Positions 1-8,143 of a stretch of 64,000 nt of DNA are shown piece after piece. The notes below the pieces were generated by a model. That model searched no databases. It had not been told where the DNA came from and saw nothing but the letters and a program-made list of their open reading frames with translations. The position numbers and the translations under genes are program-made. Position 1 is the first letter of the stretch, and each line of letters starts with the position of its first letter. Source of the stretch: Acidobacteriota bacterium (GTDB lineage Bacteria > Acidobacteriota > UBA890 > WLXD01). The DNA lies in the NCBI GenBank assembly GCA_029263295.1, contig JAJCXT010000011.1, positions 1 to 64,000 on the forward strand. Direction: 5' to 3'.

Positions 1-1242
1 CTTGCGCGTCGGGATGGTCGTGTTGCGTTCGATCAGGACCGTGGTGACGCCGCCGAGCGTCTCGATGCCCAGCGACAGGGGAGAGACGTCGAGCAGCAGG
101 AGGTCACTGACCTCGCCACCCAGCACGCCGCCCTGGATCGCCGCGCCGAGAGCCACGACCTCGTCCGGATTGACGCCCTTGTGAGGAGCCTTGCCGAAGA
201 TCTCGCGAACCTGGGCCTGCACCGCGGGCACACGCGTGGAACCACCCACCAGAACCACCTCGTCGATGTCGGCGGGGTTGAGACCGGCGTCGGCGAGAGC
301 CTGCTTGCACGGCTGGATCGCGCGCGCCAGATCGGCCTCCACGAGGCTCTCGAACTTGGCCCGTGACAGTTTCAGCGTGAGGTGCTTCGGACCGCTCTGG
401 TCGGCCGTGATGAAGGGCAGGTTGATTTCGGTTTCCGCCACACTCGACAGTTCGATCTTGGCCTTCTCCGCCCCTTCACGTAGCCGCTGCAGCGCCATGC
501 GATCGCCGGACAGGTCGACGCCCTGGTCCTTTTTGAACTCCTCGATGATCCAGTCCATGATCCGCTGGTCGAGGTTGTCGCCGCCGAGGTGCGAGTCGCC
601 GTTGGTTGCCTTTACTTCCACGACGCCATCGCCGACTTCGAGAATCGACACGTCGAAGGTACCGCCACCGAAGTCATAGACGGCGATCTTCTCGTCGTTC
701 TGCTTCTCGAGACCGTAGGCGAGGGCCGCCGCGGTGGGCTCGTTGATGATGCGCTCGACCTTGAGGCCAGCGATGCGGCCGGCGTCCTTGGTGGCCTGCC
801 GCTGCGAGTCGTTGAAGTAGGCCGGTACCGTGATGACCGCGGATTCGACCTTCTCTCCCAGGTAGTCTTCGGCCGCCTGCTTGAGCTTCTGCAGGATCAT
901 GGCGGAGATCTCGGGCGGGGAGTAGCGCTTGTCGCCGGCGACGATGCGCACGTCGTCACCGTCCTCTTCGACAGTGAACGGCACCATCTTGAGCTCGTCG
1001 GACACCTCGTCGCGCCGGCGACCCATGAAGCGCTTGATCGAGAAGATCGTGTTGTCGGGGTTGGTGACCGCCTGGCGCTTGGCAACCTGTCCGACCAGGC
1101 GCTCGCTGTCATCCTTGAAAGCAACAACCGATGGGGTCGTGCGGCCGCCCTCAGCGTTCGGGATCACGACGGGCTCGCCGCCTTCCATCACTGCCACTAC
1201 GGAATTGGTGGTACCCAGATCGATACCGATGATCTTGGCCAT
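1..1242 (-). CDS. dnaK: Molecular chaperone DnaK (Hsp70), 3' end outside the window
   Basis: Cytosolic ATP-dependent chaperone that binds exposed hydrophobic segments of client proteins together with DnaJ and GrpE. Read leftward from the ATG at 1240-1242, the protein begins [22 protein letters not shown]-like, the hallmark phosphate-1 loop of the Hsp70 actin-like ATPase. The visible 414 codons cover the whole nucleotide-binding domain and the start of the substrate-binding domain. The C-terminal third, including the lid, lies beyond base 1. A good sigma-70 type promoter lies about 130 bases upstream. No dnaJ or grpE is visible, although either could sit just outside. Identification is certain from the N-terminal motif and continuous homology. 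Confidence 0.97.
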   Translation of the reverse strand, partial: MAKIIGIDLGTTNSVVAVMEGGEPVVIPNAEGGRTTPSVVAFKDDSERLVGQVAKRQAVTNPDNTIFSIKRFMGRRRDEVSDELKMVPFTVEEDGDDVRIVAGDKRYSPPEISAMILQKLKQAAEDYLGEKVESAVITVPAYFNDSQRQATKDAGRIAGLKVERIINEPTAAALAYGLEKQNDEKIAVYDFGGGTFDVSILEVGDGVVEVKATNGDSHLGGDNLDQRIMDWIIEEFKKDQGVDLSGDRMALQRLREGAEKAKIELSSVAETEINLPFITADQSGPKHLTLKLSRAKFESLVEADLARAIQPCKQALADAGLNPADIDEVVLVGGSTRVPAVQAQVREIFGKAPHKGVNPDEVVALGAAIQGGVLGGEVSDLLLLDVSPLSLGIETLGGVTTVLIERNTTIPTRK

Positions 1243-1371
1243 GGTTCTCATTCTCCAGAGGTTGACCGCGCCGGGCTCTGTTGCCGCGTGTGCGGTGCCG
1301 TTGTCGCTGGCTTCAGGGTGGCGCGCCGCTGCTCGGGCCGCCGCCGCTAACTGATCGATTGAATGAGGAGA

Positions 1372-1400
1372 ATTATAAAATCTTAGTCGAGTGTTATCAA
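1372..1400 (-). promoter_or_regulatory. Probable sigma-70 promoter of dnaK
   Basis: On the minus strand TTGATA (1400-1395) is followed after exactly 17 bases by a perfect TATAAT (1377-1372). The stretch is AT-rich inside GC-rich DNA and lies about 130 bases before the dnaK start, leaving a leader of roughly 120 nt. No sigma-32 type -10 element (CCCCAT) is seen, so heat induction of dnaK, if any, would use another promoter or a repressor. The rest of 1243-1534 shows only the hairpin at 1443-1467. Confidence 0.7.
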
Positions 1401-1442
1401 GTCATTTTTCGAGCCTGTAGGATCCGTCTTGTAGTACGCTGG

Positions 1443-1467
1443 GCACGCCTGTGCTGCTCAGGCGTGT
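1443..1467 (-). terminator. Hairpin downstream of the DUF1844 gene
   Basis: CACGCCTG (1444-1451) and CAGGCGTG (1459-1466) form a perfect 8-bp stem with a 7-base loop, 70-90 bases past the end of the leftward DUF1844 gene and upstream of the dnaK promoter. There is no U-tract after it on the minus strand. It could stop or process the upstream transcript, but an intrinsic terminator is not proven. Confidence 0.4.
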
Positions 1468-1534
1468 GCAGGTCTACAGAGGCCCGGGCAGGGTGCGGCA
1501 CGAATCCCGAGGGGCCGGCTGCCGCGACGGGCCG

Positions 1535-2062
1535 CTAGAGCTTCGCTACCTTGCTCTTCTGCAGGTAGGCCATGCGGAGCTGGTACACCACGTCGTCCAG
1601 GCCTTTCCGGGCCTCGGGTGGCAGATTGGCGGCCGCCCGCTCCTGCAATATCCCGAGGACCTCGATCCGGACGTGGGCGAGGTCGAGATCTTCCATGACC
1701 TGGCCGCTCTGGGGCTCGGGCATGGCGCCCAATGCCATCAGCCCTCCGATGTACTGCTCCTCGACAAAGCGCATGAGCGCTTCTTCTCCGAAACTCAGAT
1801 CCTGCGCCGCATCGACGGGCGTGGTCGGCAGGCTCTCGGCGGGGGGCACTGAGGCAGGCTCTGCTTGTGAGGCAGGCTCTGCTTGTGCGGCAGGCTCTGC
1901 CGCCTCGTGGCTGGGGTCGCTACGGTCCGTTTGATCGGCCGCATCGTCCGGCGTCTCTTCCACGTCGACGCCTTCGCGGAAGTTGCCGTCGCTGTCGAAC
2001 AACCTGCGGTCGGTGACCTTCAGCTTCGACGGTGCATCATTGTCAGATTGGGAATCGTGCAT
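1535..2062 (-). CDS. DUF1844 family protein
   Basis: A 175-residue acidic soluble protein. The N-terminal part has the family's KVTDRRLFDSDGNFREG segment (about residues 14-30). A low-complexity A/E/P/S/Q linker follows, with near-identical repeats AEPASQAEPASVPPAES at about 60-77. The C-terminal half is the conserved helical core with GGLMALGAMPEP and an LGILQERAAANLPPEARKG-like helix pair. The DNA of the linker contains short tandem repeats (gaggcaggctctgcttgt, around 1850-1900). DUF1844 has no assigned biochemical function. It stands alone between dnaK and mazG. Family membership is clear, the role is unknown. Confidence 0.75.
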   Translation of the reverse strand: MHDSQSDNDAPSKLKVTDRRLFDSDGNFREGVDVEETPDDAADQTDRSDPSHEAAEPAAQAEPASQAEPASVPPAESLPTTPVDAAQDLSFGEEALMRFVEEQYIGGLMALGAMPEPQSGQVMEDLDLAHVRIEVLGILQERAAANLPPEARKGLDDVVYQLRMAYLQKSKVAKL

Positions 2063-2152
2063 AGGGGCAGTCTAACAACGGGAGTTGCGGGCGGGTAGCC
2101 GCTGTCTGACCTGCCATTGGAGTTGCTTCATCGACTGCTAGACTGCGGCGCC

Positions 2153-2986
2153 ATGGACACGTCGAGAGAACTACTGAGCCCGGAAGAGGCTGTCGAGCCG
2201 ACGGCTGAGGACCGCATTGCCGGTGAGCGGTTCGCGCACCTGATAGCCATCATGCGGCGCCTGCGGGGGCCAGACGGCTGTCCGTGGGATCGGGAGCAGG
2301 ACTTCCGCAGCCTGCGTCGATTCACGCTGGAGGAAGCCTACGAGGTAGTACAGGCGATCGACGACGGCGATCGTCGTGCGCTAGCCGGTGAACTCGGGGA
2401 TCTTCTCTTGCAGGTCGTGTTTCTGTCGCAAATGGGGGCTGAAGAGGGCAGTTTTCGTGTCGATGACACCATCGATGCCATCAGCACCAAACTGGTGCGC
2501 CGGCACCCGCACGTCTTCGGCGATCTCGACGTTGCAGATGCCGATGCGGTTCTGCGCAACTGGGAAGCGATCAAGCGTGAAGAGCGGGCAGGGGTAGGAG
2601 CAGCATCCTTGCTCGATGACGTGCCGCACAGTCTGCCGGCCCTGGAACGGGCGCAGAAGCTCGGCAAGCGAGCGGCGCAGCTGGACTTTGATTGGCCTGA
2701 CGCCGGCGCAGTTCTTGCCAAGGTGCACGAGGAGGTCGACGAGTTGGAGGCTGCTACGTCCGCGAGTGATCGCGTCGCGGCTGAGGAGGAACTCGGCGAT
2801 CTACTCCTCGCGCTCACCAGCCTGGCCCGGCATCTGGGAGTATCTGCCGAGGTGGCAGCGAACAGCGCATCGGCCAAGTTTGAGCGCCGTTTCAGGCAGG
2901 TGGAGTCCGCTGTCCACGAGGGGCGAGTGGGGCAGACAGCCGACGCTATGGAAGCGGAGTGGCGGCGGGTGAAGGCGCGCGAGTAG
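2153..2986 (+). CDS. mazG: Nucleoside triphosphate pyrophosphohydrolase MazG
   Basis: Hydrolyses (d)NTPs to the monophosphate and pyrophosphate, cleaning the nucleotide pool and lowering stress nucleotides. It carries two tandem MazG domains. The first starts LRGPDGCPWDREQDFRSLRRFTLEE, with metal-binding EEAYE and ELGDLLLQ. The second has EEVDELEAA and EELGDLLLALTSLARHLG. At 277 residues from the ATG at 2153 it has the usual length of full bacterial MazG. An in-frame TTG at 2117 would add 12 residues with no family support, so the ATG was chosen. It ends 26 bases before the convergent tatC. Confidence 0.93.
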   Translation: MDTSRELLSPEEAVEPTAEDRIAGERFAHLIAIMRRLRGPDGCPWDREQDFRSLRRFTLEEAYEVVQAIDDGDRRALAGELGDLLLQVVFLSQMGAEEGSFRVDDTIDAISTKLVRRHPHVFGDLDVADADAVLRNWEAIKREERAGVGAASLLDDVPHSLPALERAQKLGKRAAQLDFDWPDAGAVLAKVHEEVDELEAATSASDRVAAEEELGDLLLALTSLARHLGVSAEVAANSASAKFERRFRQVESAVHEGRVGQTADAMEAEWRRVKARE

Positions 2987-3012
2987 CGCCTTTCGGCTGC
3001 TCCCTCGGACTA

Positions 3013-3750
3013 CTAGCGGCCGACGATGGCCGCCAGGGCGATACCGATGAGATAGAGGCCGAGAAGCGGTATCGCCACGAGTAGCTGGCTCATGCCGTCG
3101 GGGGGCGTGATCCAGGCGGCGAGGATGAACGCGACCATCACGGCGTACGGGAACCACTTCCACAGCGATCGCGCGCTGACGAGGCCGACTCTCGCGGCTA
3201 CGAGCGAAACCAGTGGCAGTTGAGCTCCAAGTCCCATCGCCAGCAGCAGTCGGGTTGTGAAGCTCAGAAAATCACGGACCGTGATCGCCGTCTCGAACTG
3301 CACCGCGATGTCGAGCAGATAAGCGATCGCGAATGGCAGGAGGATGAAGTAGCAGAACGCCATGCCACCCAGGAACAGCGATGTGCCCGCGATCGCGAAA
3401 GCCGCGATGGCGATCGCGGAACGCGCCCGAATTCGGGGTGCGACCAGCAGGTAGAGCTGGGCGCTGAGAATCGGAGTGGCGATTACCAGGCCGCCCAGCA
3501 GCGATAGCGTGAAGTAGAGAATGAAAGCGTCCGACAGCCCGGTGAAGATCAGTCGCGGATCCTGCCCTCGCGCAGCGAGCTCGCGGGTCAACGGCAGCGC
3601 CAGAAAGGCATAGATCTCTCGCGCGTACGCCCAGGAGACGGCCGTTCCGGCGATGAGCGCCAGCAGTGTCCAGACGGTAAGCTTGCGGGCACGTTCGATT
3701 CCCGCAAGCAGTGTGCGGAGTGGGGAATCGTCGTTGAGAGCTTCTTCCAC
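3013..3750 (-). CDS. tatC: Sec-independent protein translocase TatC
   Basis: Six-helix inner-membrane receptor of the twin-arginine pathway, which exports folded, often cofactor-loaded proteins. The 245-residue product shows the TatC layout: a first transmembrane helix near residues 25-42, the periplasmic loop with LTRELAARG and LIFTGLSDAF, and hydrophobic helices to the C-terminus. The family segment AAWITPPDGMSQLLVAIPLLGLY marks helices 5-6. No tatA or tatB gene is next to it. A likely Tat substrate in this window is the molybdopterin-family protein at 44414-46738, which has an SRRYLIG signal. It is divergent from tdk. Confidence 0.93.
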   Translation of the reverse strand: MEEALNDDSPLRTLLAGIERARKLTVWTLLALIAGTAVSWAYAREIYAFLALPLTRELAARGQDPRLIFTGLSDAFILYFTLSLLGGLVIATPILSAQLYLLVAPRIRARSAIAIAAFAIAGTSLFLGGMAFCYFILLPFAIAYLLDIAVQFETAITVRDFLSFTTRLLLAMGLGAQLPLVSLVAARVGLVSARSLWKWFPYAVMVAFILAAWITPPDGMSQLLVAIPLLGLYLIGIALAAIVGR

Positions 3751-3849
3751 GGGCGCCTCGGAAGGGCGTTGCCAGCGTTGGTCTCGATGGGCGGAGCGCG
3801 AATGTTAGCAGGGGCGGGGACTTCTCTCTTGGCCGATAACTGAAATTCG

Positions 3850-4431
3850 ATGGCACAGCTCGAACCACGCAAGACGAATCACAGCCTCGGCACGATCGAG
3901 GTGATCTGCGGCAGTATGTTCTCGGGCAAGAGCGAGGAACTCATCCGGAGGTTGAGGCGCGCGCAGATCGCCCGCCAGAAGGTGCAGATCTTCAAGCCGG
4001 GGATCGATGATCGCTACGACGAAGATCACATCGTCTCGCACAACCAACAACGGTTGCCGAGTCGGCGCGTGCCGGACTCGACTGTGCTCCTGGCGCAGGT
4101 GGAGGCCGACACGCAGGTAGTCGGCATCGACGAGGCACAGTTCTTCGATGTTGGCCTCGTGACGGTGTCCCAGCGGCTGGCGGCTGATGGGCACAGAGTT
4201 ATCGTCGCCGGCCTCGACAAGGACTACAGGGGGGAACCGTTCGAGCCGATGCCAGCCATGCTCGCGGTGGCCGAGTACATCACCAAGACCCTGGCGATCT
4301 GTATGCAGTGTGGCGAACCCGCCAACTTTTCGCAGCGGCTCACGGAGAGCCGGGAGCGGGTCGTCGTTGGAGCCTCGGATGCCTACGAGGCGCGTTGCCG
4401 CCACTGCTTCGATCCCGGGAACGGCGACTAG
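3850..4431 (+). CDS. tdk: Thymidine kinase (type II)
   Basis: Phosphorylates thymidine with ATP for nucleotide salvage. The 193-residue protein has the P-loop [11 protein letters not shown] near residues 21-31, the Walker B-like GIDEAQFFD segment, the [11 protein letters not shown] lasso region, and the zinc site made of CMQC and CRHC pairs near the C-terminus. Length and motif order match bacterial type II thymidine kinases. It is transcribed alone, divergent from tatC and convergent with comEC, whose stop lies 26 bases further on. Confidence 0.96.
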   Translation: MAQLEPRKTNHSLGTIEVICGSMFSGKSEELIRRLRRAQIARQKVQIFKPGIDDRYDEDHIVSHNQQRLPSRRVPDSTVLLAQVEADTQVVGIDEAQFFDVGLVTVSQRLAADGHRVIVAGLDKDYRGEPFEPMPAMLAVAEYITKTLAICMQCGEPANFSQRLTESRERVVVGASDAYEARCRHCFDPGNGD

Positions 4432-4456
4432 GCCACTGCGGTAGCCCGCCGTCGGG

Positions 4457-6964
4457 TCACCTTGACCCGCGCACCCAGCGCTCTCCTCGGACGCGGATTC
4501 GGGTGCCGATGGTGATCGTGACAGCGCCATCGCGGTCGGTCCTGTAGACGCTGATGCCGCGGCGGTAGAGCTCGCTCACCACGCTGTCTCGGGGCAGGCC
4601 CCAGGGATTGGTGGCTCCGACCGATATCAGGGCGTGGCGGGGCTGAAGATGATCCAGTAGTGCAGCGCTCGTGCTCGTACTGCTGCCGTGATGACCGATC
4701 TTGAGCACGACGGGTCCTGTTCCGGGCTCCAGCCCGCCCGTTATCCAATCGCGTTCGGCGACCGAGTCGGCGTCTCCGGCGAGTACGATGCGCCGCCTCG
4801 CGCAGCGAACATCGAAGGCGAGCGACGCGCCGTTATTGATGTCTTCAGTACCGCGCAGCAAGGTGGAGGTCGTCGGCAGCATCGCATCCCACAGGCACCC
4901 GGCGGCCGGCAAACCTTCGCCGCGCGGCGACAGAGTCGTCGCGGCCGTTTCCTGGGCGGCCTCGAAAAGGGCTTCGATCAACACATTCGCCGGGGGGGAG
5001 CTGCCCACCCACACCGAGGCGGCTCCAATCTCACGCAGCACACCCGCTGCTCCGCCAGCGTGATCCGCATGGGCATGACTTATCGCGAGCGCTTCGAGGC
5101 GCCTGATGCCGCGTCGCCTCAACTGTGGCGCAATCAGGTGATAGCCGATGTCGTAGTCCAGCCCCGGGTAGCCGCCAGCGTCGTAGAGCACCGCGTCACG
5201 GGGCCCGTGCAGGAGGATCGCATCGCCCTGGCCGACGTCGAAACTCACCAGAGTGAAGGGCTCGACTTGAAGCGGGCGAGTAGCAAACCACACCGAGCTC
5301 AAGGCCAGGCAGACTCCCAGTCCGCGTGCCACTCGCCCTTCGCTCAGGGTGGCGGCTCCAAGGCCGATCCAGTAGCCGCACGCCGCTTGCCATGTGACTG
5401 CTGGCAGCGCGAGACTGGGAGATGATTGAGCACCGATCGAGCAAACGGCGCGGAAGAGCCCGAGGAGCTGATCGGTACCGGAGGCCATCGCGCTTGCGGC
5501 GTACCCGAGTCCGCGCGACAGGAGGTCGGCGGGCGCCATGCTCGCGGCGATCTCGAGGGCCGTGGCCGCGATCGCGCCGGGTAACGCCGCGGCGAGCAGC
5601 GGCACGGCCGGCAGGTTCCAGAGAACAGCGAGCGGCAACACCCGCCAGCGCTCGAGAGCGAGCAGAGGGGCGACAGCGACCTGGGCGACAACCGCAGCGG
5701 TGAGGATGCCGGCTATCGGCCCCCGGCGTTGGCCGCCGGTGGCGCCGACGAGCAGCCCTACGGTAGCAATCGTGCTGAGTTGCAGTCCGAGTTCCCGGAC
5801 GTCCAACGGCGCAAGAGTCACGAGCACCACCACCGCTCCGGCGAGGCTCTCGGCTGGGGACGTGCGGCTGCTGATCACGCGGGCGGACAGGAAGGCTCCG
5901 GCCATGATTGCCGCGCGCTGGACGGGTGCTCGCGGCTCGACCAGGAGCAGCACTGCGGCAACAACCAGGAGTCCGGCCGTGGCTGCCCAGACGGGAGAAA
6001 GCCCGACCGTGCGGCAGGCGACGTGGGCCGTGCCGATCAGAAGTCCAACGTGCAGTCCGGAGATAGCCAGCAGGTGCAACAGACCGCTGCGATCGAGAGC
6101 CTGCCAGAACGAATCGGACACGGCATCGCGCTCGCCCAGAAGCAGTGCGCGAACGAGGCCGCTTTCCCCGTGGTGCCGTTCGATGGCCTGGCGTAGGACG
6201 TCGCGAACTCTACCTGCAGCTGCGCCGAACGAAGCGGTGGGGGGCGAGCGCAATCGTATCTGAGCCCAGTCCTTCAGGTTCCCGCGCAGATCGATCCCTC
6301 GTGCGCGCAGGCGGTCGCGTTGCCGCGTGCCCGGGTTGGCCAGCGGGCGGTCTGTCTGGAGTCGCACGAACAGCTCCACCTCGGTGCCGCGGTACCAGCC
6401 AGGGCGCGGTGGAGGTAGCGGCACGCGGATCTCGACACGGCCGGGCAGCGCCCGCCAATGGTCGCCCACGAGCACTGTCTCGACATCGAAGAGCATCCGG
6501 CTGGCCTCTGCCGTGCCGGCGGGCTCGCGAGCCACGGTGCCACGCAGCCAGCGCGACCGCCGCATGCCGCCCGGTGCATCCTGGAGAGCCGAGAGAGGCG
6601 CGGGGCGACGCTCGAACACAGCGAACGTACATCCCAGTAGGAATCCCGCGATGCAAACGGCTCCTGCCGCGCGAAATCCGAGTGGCTCGCGAACGCGCAG
6701 GCCAGCGCTCCAGACGGCGGCAACGGCAGCGACCCGCAGAACCAGATCGGAGGCTGCCACCCGGTAGCCATCGACGGCGGGGCCGAAATCACCTGCCCAC
6801 GCGCCAGCGACGAGGGCGCCCGCTAGCAGTACTGGCGACCCGCAGACCGCCAGGGTCGAACCCCTAGACCGCCCAGGGGCTGAACGGTGGGAGTTGTACC
6901 GTTTGTCTGCCGTCGCCGAGGCTTGCCGCCAGGTCTTCCTGAATCTCAGTGGCACGGGCATCAA
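4457..6964 (-). CDS. comEC: ComEC/Rec2 DNA uptake channel protein
   Basis: Predicted inner-membrane channel that carries single-stranded transforming DNA into the cytosol. Order of domains: N-terminal hydrophobic segment and DUF4131-like soluble part (to about residue 220), Competence membrane domain with many helices (LLAISGLHVGLLIG is the family signature, LLLGERDAVS precedes it), then a metallo-beta-lactamase domain opening SFDVGQGDAILL with the metal motif SHAHADHAGG and the later KIGHHGSSTS. The longest frame begins at 6964 and overlaps the upstream gene by about 100 bases. The first 40 residues look non-homologous, so the true start is probably downstream. No other competence genes are present here. 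Confidence 0.9.
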   Translation of the reverse strand: MMPVPLRFRKTWRQASATADKRYNSHRSAPGRSRGSTLAVCGSPVLLAGALVAGAWAGDFGPAVDGYRVAASDLVLRVAAVAAVWSAGLRVREPLGFRAAGAVCIAGFLLGCTFAVFERRPAPLSALQDAPGGMRRSRWLRGTVAREPAGTAEASRMLFDVETVLVGDHWRALPGRVEIRVPLPPPRPGWYRGTEVELFVRLQTDRPLANPGTRQRDRLRARGIDLRGNLKDWAQIRLRSPPTASFGAAAGRVRDVLRQAIERHHGESGLVRALLLGERDAVSDSFWQALDRSGLLHLLAISGLHVGLLIGTAHVACRTVGLSPVWAATAGLLVVAAVLLLVEPRAPVQRAAIMAGAFLSARVISSRTSPAESLAGAVVVLVTLAPLDVRELGLQLSTIATVGLLVGATGGQRRGPIAGILTAAVVAQVAVAPLLALERWRVLPLAVLWNLPAVPLLAAALPGAIAATALEIAASMAPADLLSRGLGYAASAMASGTDQLLGLFRAVCSIGAQSSPSLALPAVTWQAACGYWIGLGAATLSEGRVARGLGVCLALSSVWFATRPLQVEPFTLVSFDVGQGDAILLHGPRDAVLYDAGGYPGLDYDIGYHLIAPQLRRRGIRRLEALAISHAHADHAGGAAGVLREIGAASVWVGSSPPANVLIEALFEAAQETAATTLSPRGEGLPAAGCLWDAMLPTTSTLLRGTEDINNGASLAFDVRCARRRIVLAGDADSVAERDWITGGLEPGTGPVVLKIGHHGSSTSTSAALLDHLQPRHALISVGATNPWGLPRDSVVSELYRRGISVYRTDRDGAVTITIGTRIRVRGERWVRGSR

Positions 6965-7415
6965 GCGCCGTCGGCGAGAGAGCTGCGGCTTCCCGCGCCA
7001 GCTGTTCGAGGGCTGCGGCAGCCCCTTCGAGTGCCTCCTCCCGGCCCGCGCCGGCGTGGCGCCGACAAGCGGCTGCGCACTCGATCAGGTGTGTCACAGT
7101 TGGATCGGTAGGGTTCGCCTCTCCGGCGGCTGCGGCGAGTTCCTGTGCCTGCTCCCAGGCGTCGTAGATGTGCTGTTCGCAGTACGACAGCGAGTTGATA
7201 CGACGGGTCTTGCCGGCGGTCGCAGCGAAGTGATCGAATGCCCGATTGATGCCGCGGAGGACTACTTCGAGCGGTATCTCCTTGTTCTGCCAGCCTTCGA
7301 CCCGTTGCCAGTCGCGCGGCGAGAGCATGAGCGGTCCGCCACGGCGGATTCCGAACTGGCGCTCGATCAGCGCGAAATACTCGTCCTGCCCGTACAGCGA
7401 GGTGTCGTCGTTCAT
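6864..7415 (-). CDS. Conserved hypothetical protein upstream of comEC
   Basis: A 183-residue soluble protein of unknown function. The N-terminal 70 residues have a recognisable pattern (FALIERQFGIRRGGPLMLSP, then DWQRVEGWQNKEIPLEVVLRGI) that I recall as a conserved motif in many uncharacterised bacterial proteins. The rest is helical and alanine/glutamate rich, with predicted coiled character. It has no signal peptide or membrane span. Its stop lies inside the longest comEC frame, so the two genes are translationally close and likely share a transcript. No function is proposed. Confidence 0.7.
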   Translation of the reverse strand: MNDDTSLYGQDEYFALIERQFGIRRGGPLMLSPRDWQRVEGWQNKEIPLEVVLRGINRAFDHFAATAGKTRRINSLSYCEQHIYDAWEQAQELAAAAGEANPTDPTVTHLIECAAACRRHAGAGREEALEGAAAALEQLAREAAALSPTALDARATEIQEDLAASLGDGRQTVQLPPFSPWAV

Positions 7416-7469
7416 GGATGTTCACACCCGTTCGAGACGGTCATTGCGGCGACGATGCCGGGGGTTTTC

Positions 7470-8030
7470 TCAGCCTGCCTGGAAACGCCAGCGCGGGCTT
7501 GCCACCGACGGCGGGCCGGCAGCCTCCGGCGCGCCGCTCTCGATCCACACCGCGCACTTGTCCGCGCACTCGTGCAGCCTGTGGAGACACACGCTGTACT
7601 CCTCGTACGTGCCGCCCATCGGATCTGCTACCTCGAAGATGCTGACTGTCGTGCCGCCCGGATCGGCGCTGCCCTCTGCCTGCTCGAGCGTTGGTGCGAA
7701 CGAGCCGAACAGTCGGACGCGATCGGCCACGTTGCCGAGCGCCGCGGCAATCTTGGCCTGCTGCACTGACATCGCGAAGATATGGTCAGCGGCATTGAGT
7801 TCCTGCACCGTCAGAGGAGTCGACGTCTGGGCGGTGATGTCGATGCTGTGTTCGCGCCTCATCGCCTCACAGCCCAGCGGCGAGGGCGAGTCACCACCGT
7901 ATGCGTTGGTTCCGGCGGAACGTACGTCCCATTCCGGCCCCAGACGGGCGCGCAATAGCCCTTCAGCCATCGGGCTGCGGCACAGGTTGCCGTAACAAAT
8001 CACCAAGATCCGACCGCCATTTGTTGTCAT
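7470..8030 (-). CDS. Low-molecular-weight protein tyrosine phosphatase family protein
   Basis: A cytosolic phosphatase of the LMW-PTP/arsenate reductase-like fold. Near the N-terminus is the P-loop ICYGNLCRSPMAEGLL, which keeps the nucleophilic Cys and the catalytic Arg of the C-X5-R motif. The general-acid region is degenerate in order but contains ADPMGG near residue 145, matching the DP pair of the family. The ATG at 8028-8030 was chosen because the upstream extension shows no homology and the start sits 13 residues before the active Cys. It is divergent from uvrA. It is a useful active comparator for the inactive domain in the PhoU fusion at 20942-22039. Confidence 0.88.
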   Translation of the reverse strand: MTTNGGRILVICYGNLCRSPMAEGLLRARLGPEWDVRSAGTNAYGGDSPSPLGCEAMRREHSIDITAQTSTPLTVQELNAADHIFAMSVQQAKIAAALGNVADRVRLFGSFAPTLEQAEGSADPGGTTVSIFEVADPMGGTYEEYSVCLHRLHECADKCAVWIESGAPEAAGPPSVASPRWRFQAG

Positions 8031-8143
8031 GGGCGCATGGTAGCACCGGGCGAATGGTCGGTCTTCCCACGGCCTGCTAGGATGATTCGCTTGCTTCCGC
8101 GGCCGAATTCTCGGCCACGCCGAACTCACCACAGGCCGGTCAC

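Noticed and set aside
4688-6867. Several long plus-strand frames inside comEC and similar long frames opposite secA, guaB, uvrA and aroC
   Set aside because: They are opposite-strand shadows of high-GC genes; translations are arginine/alanine/glycine-rich without motifs.
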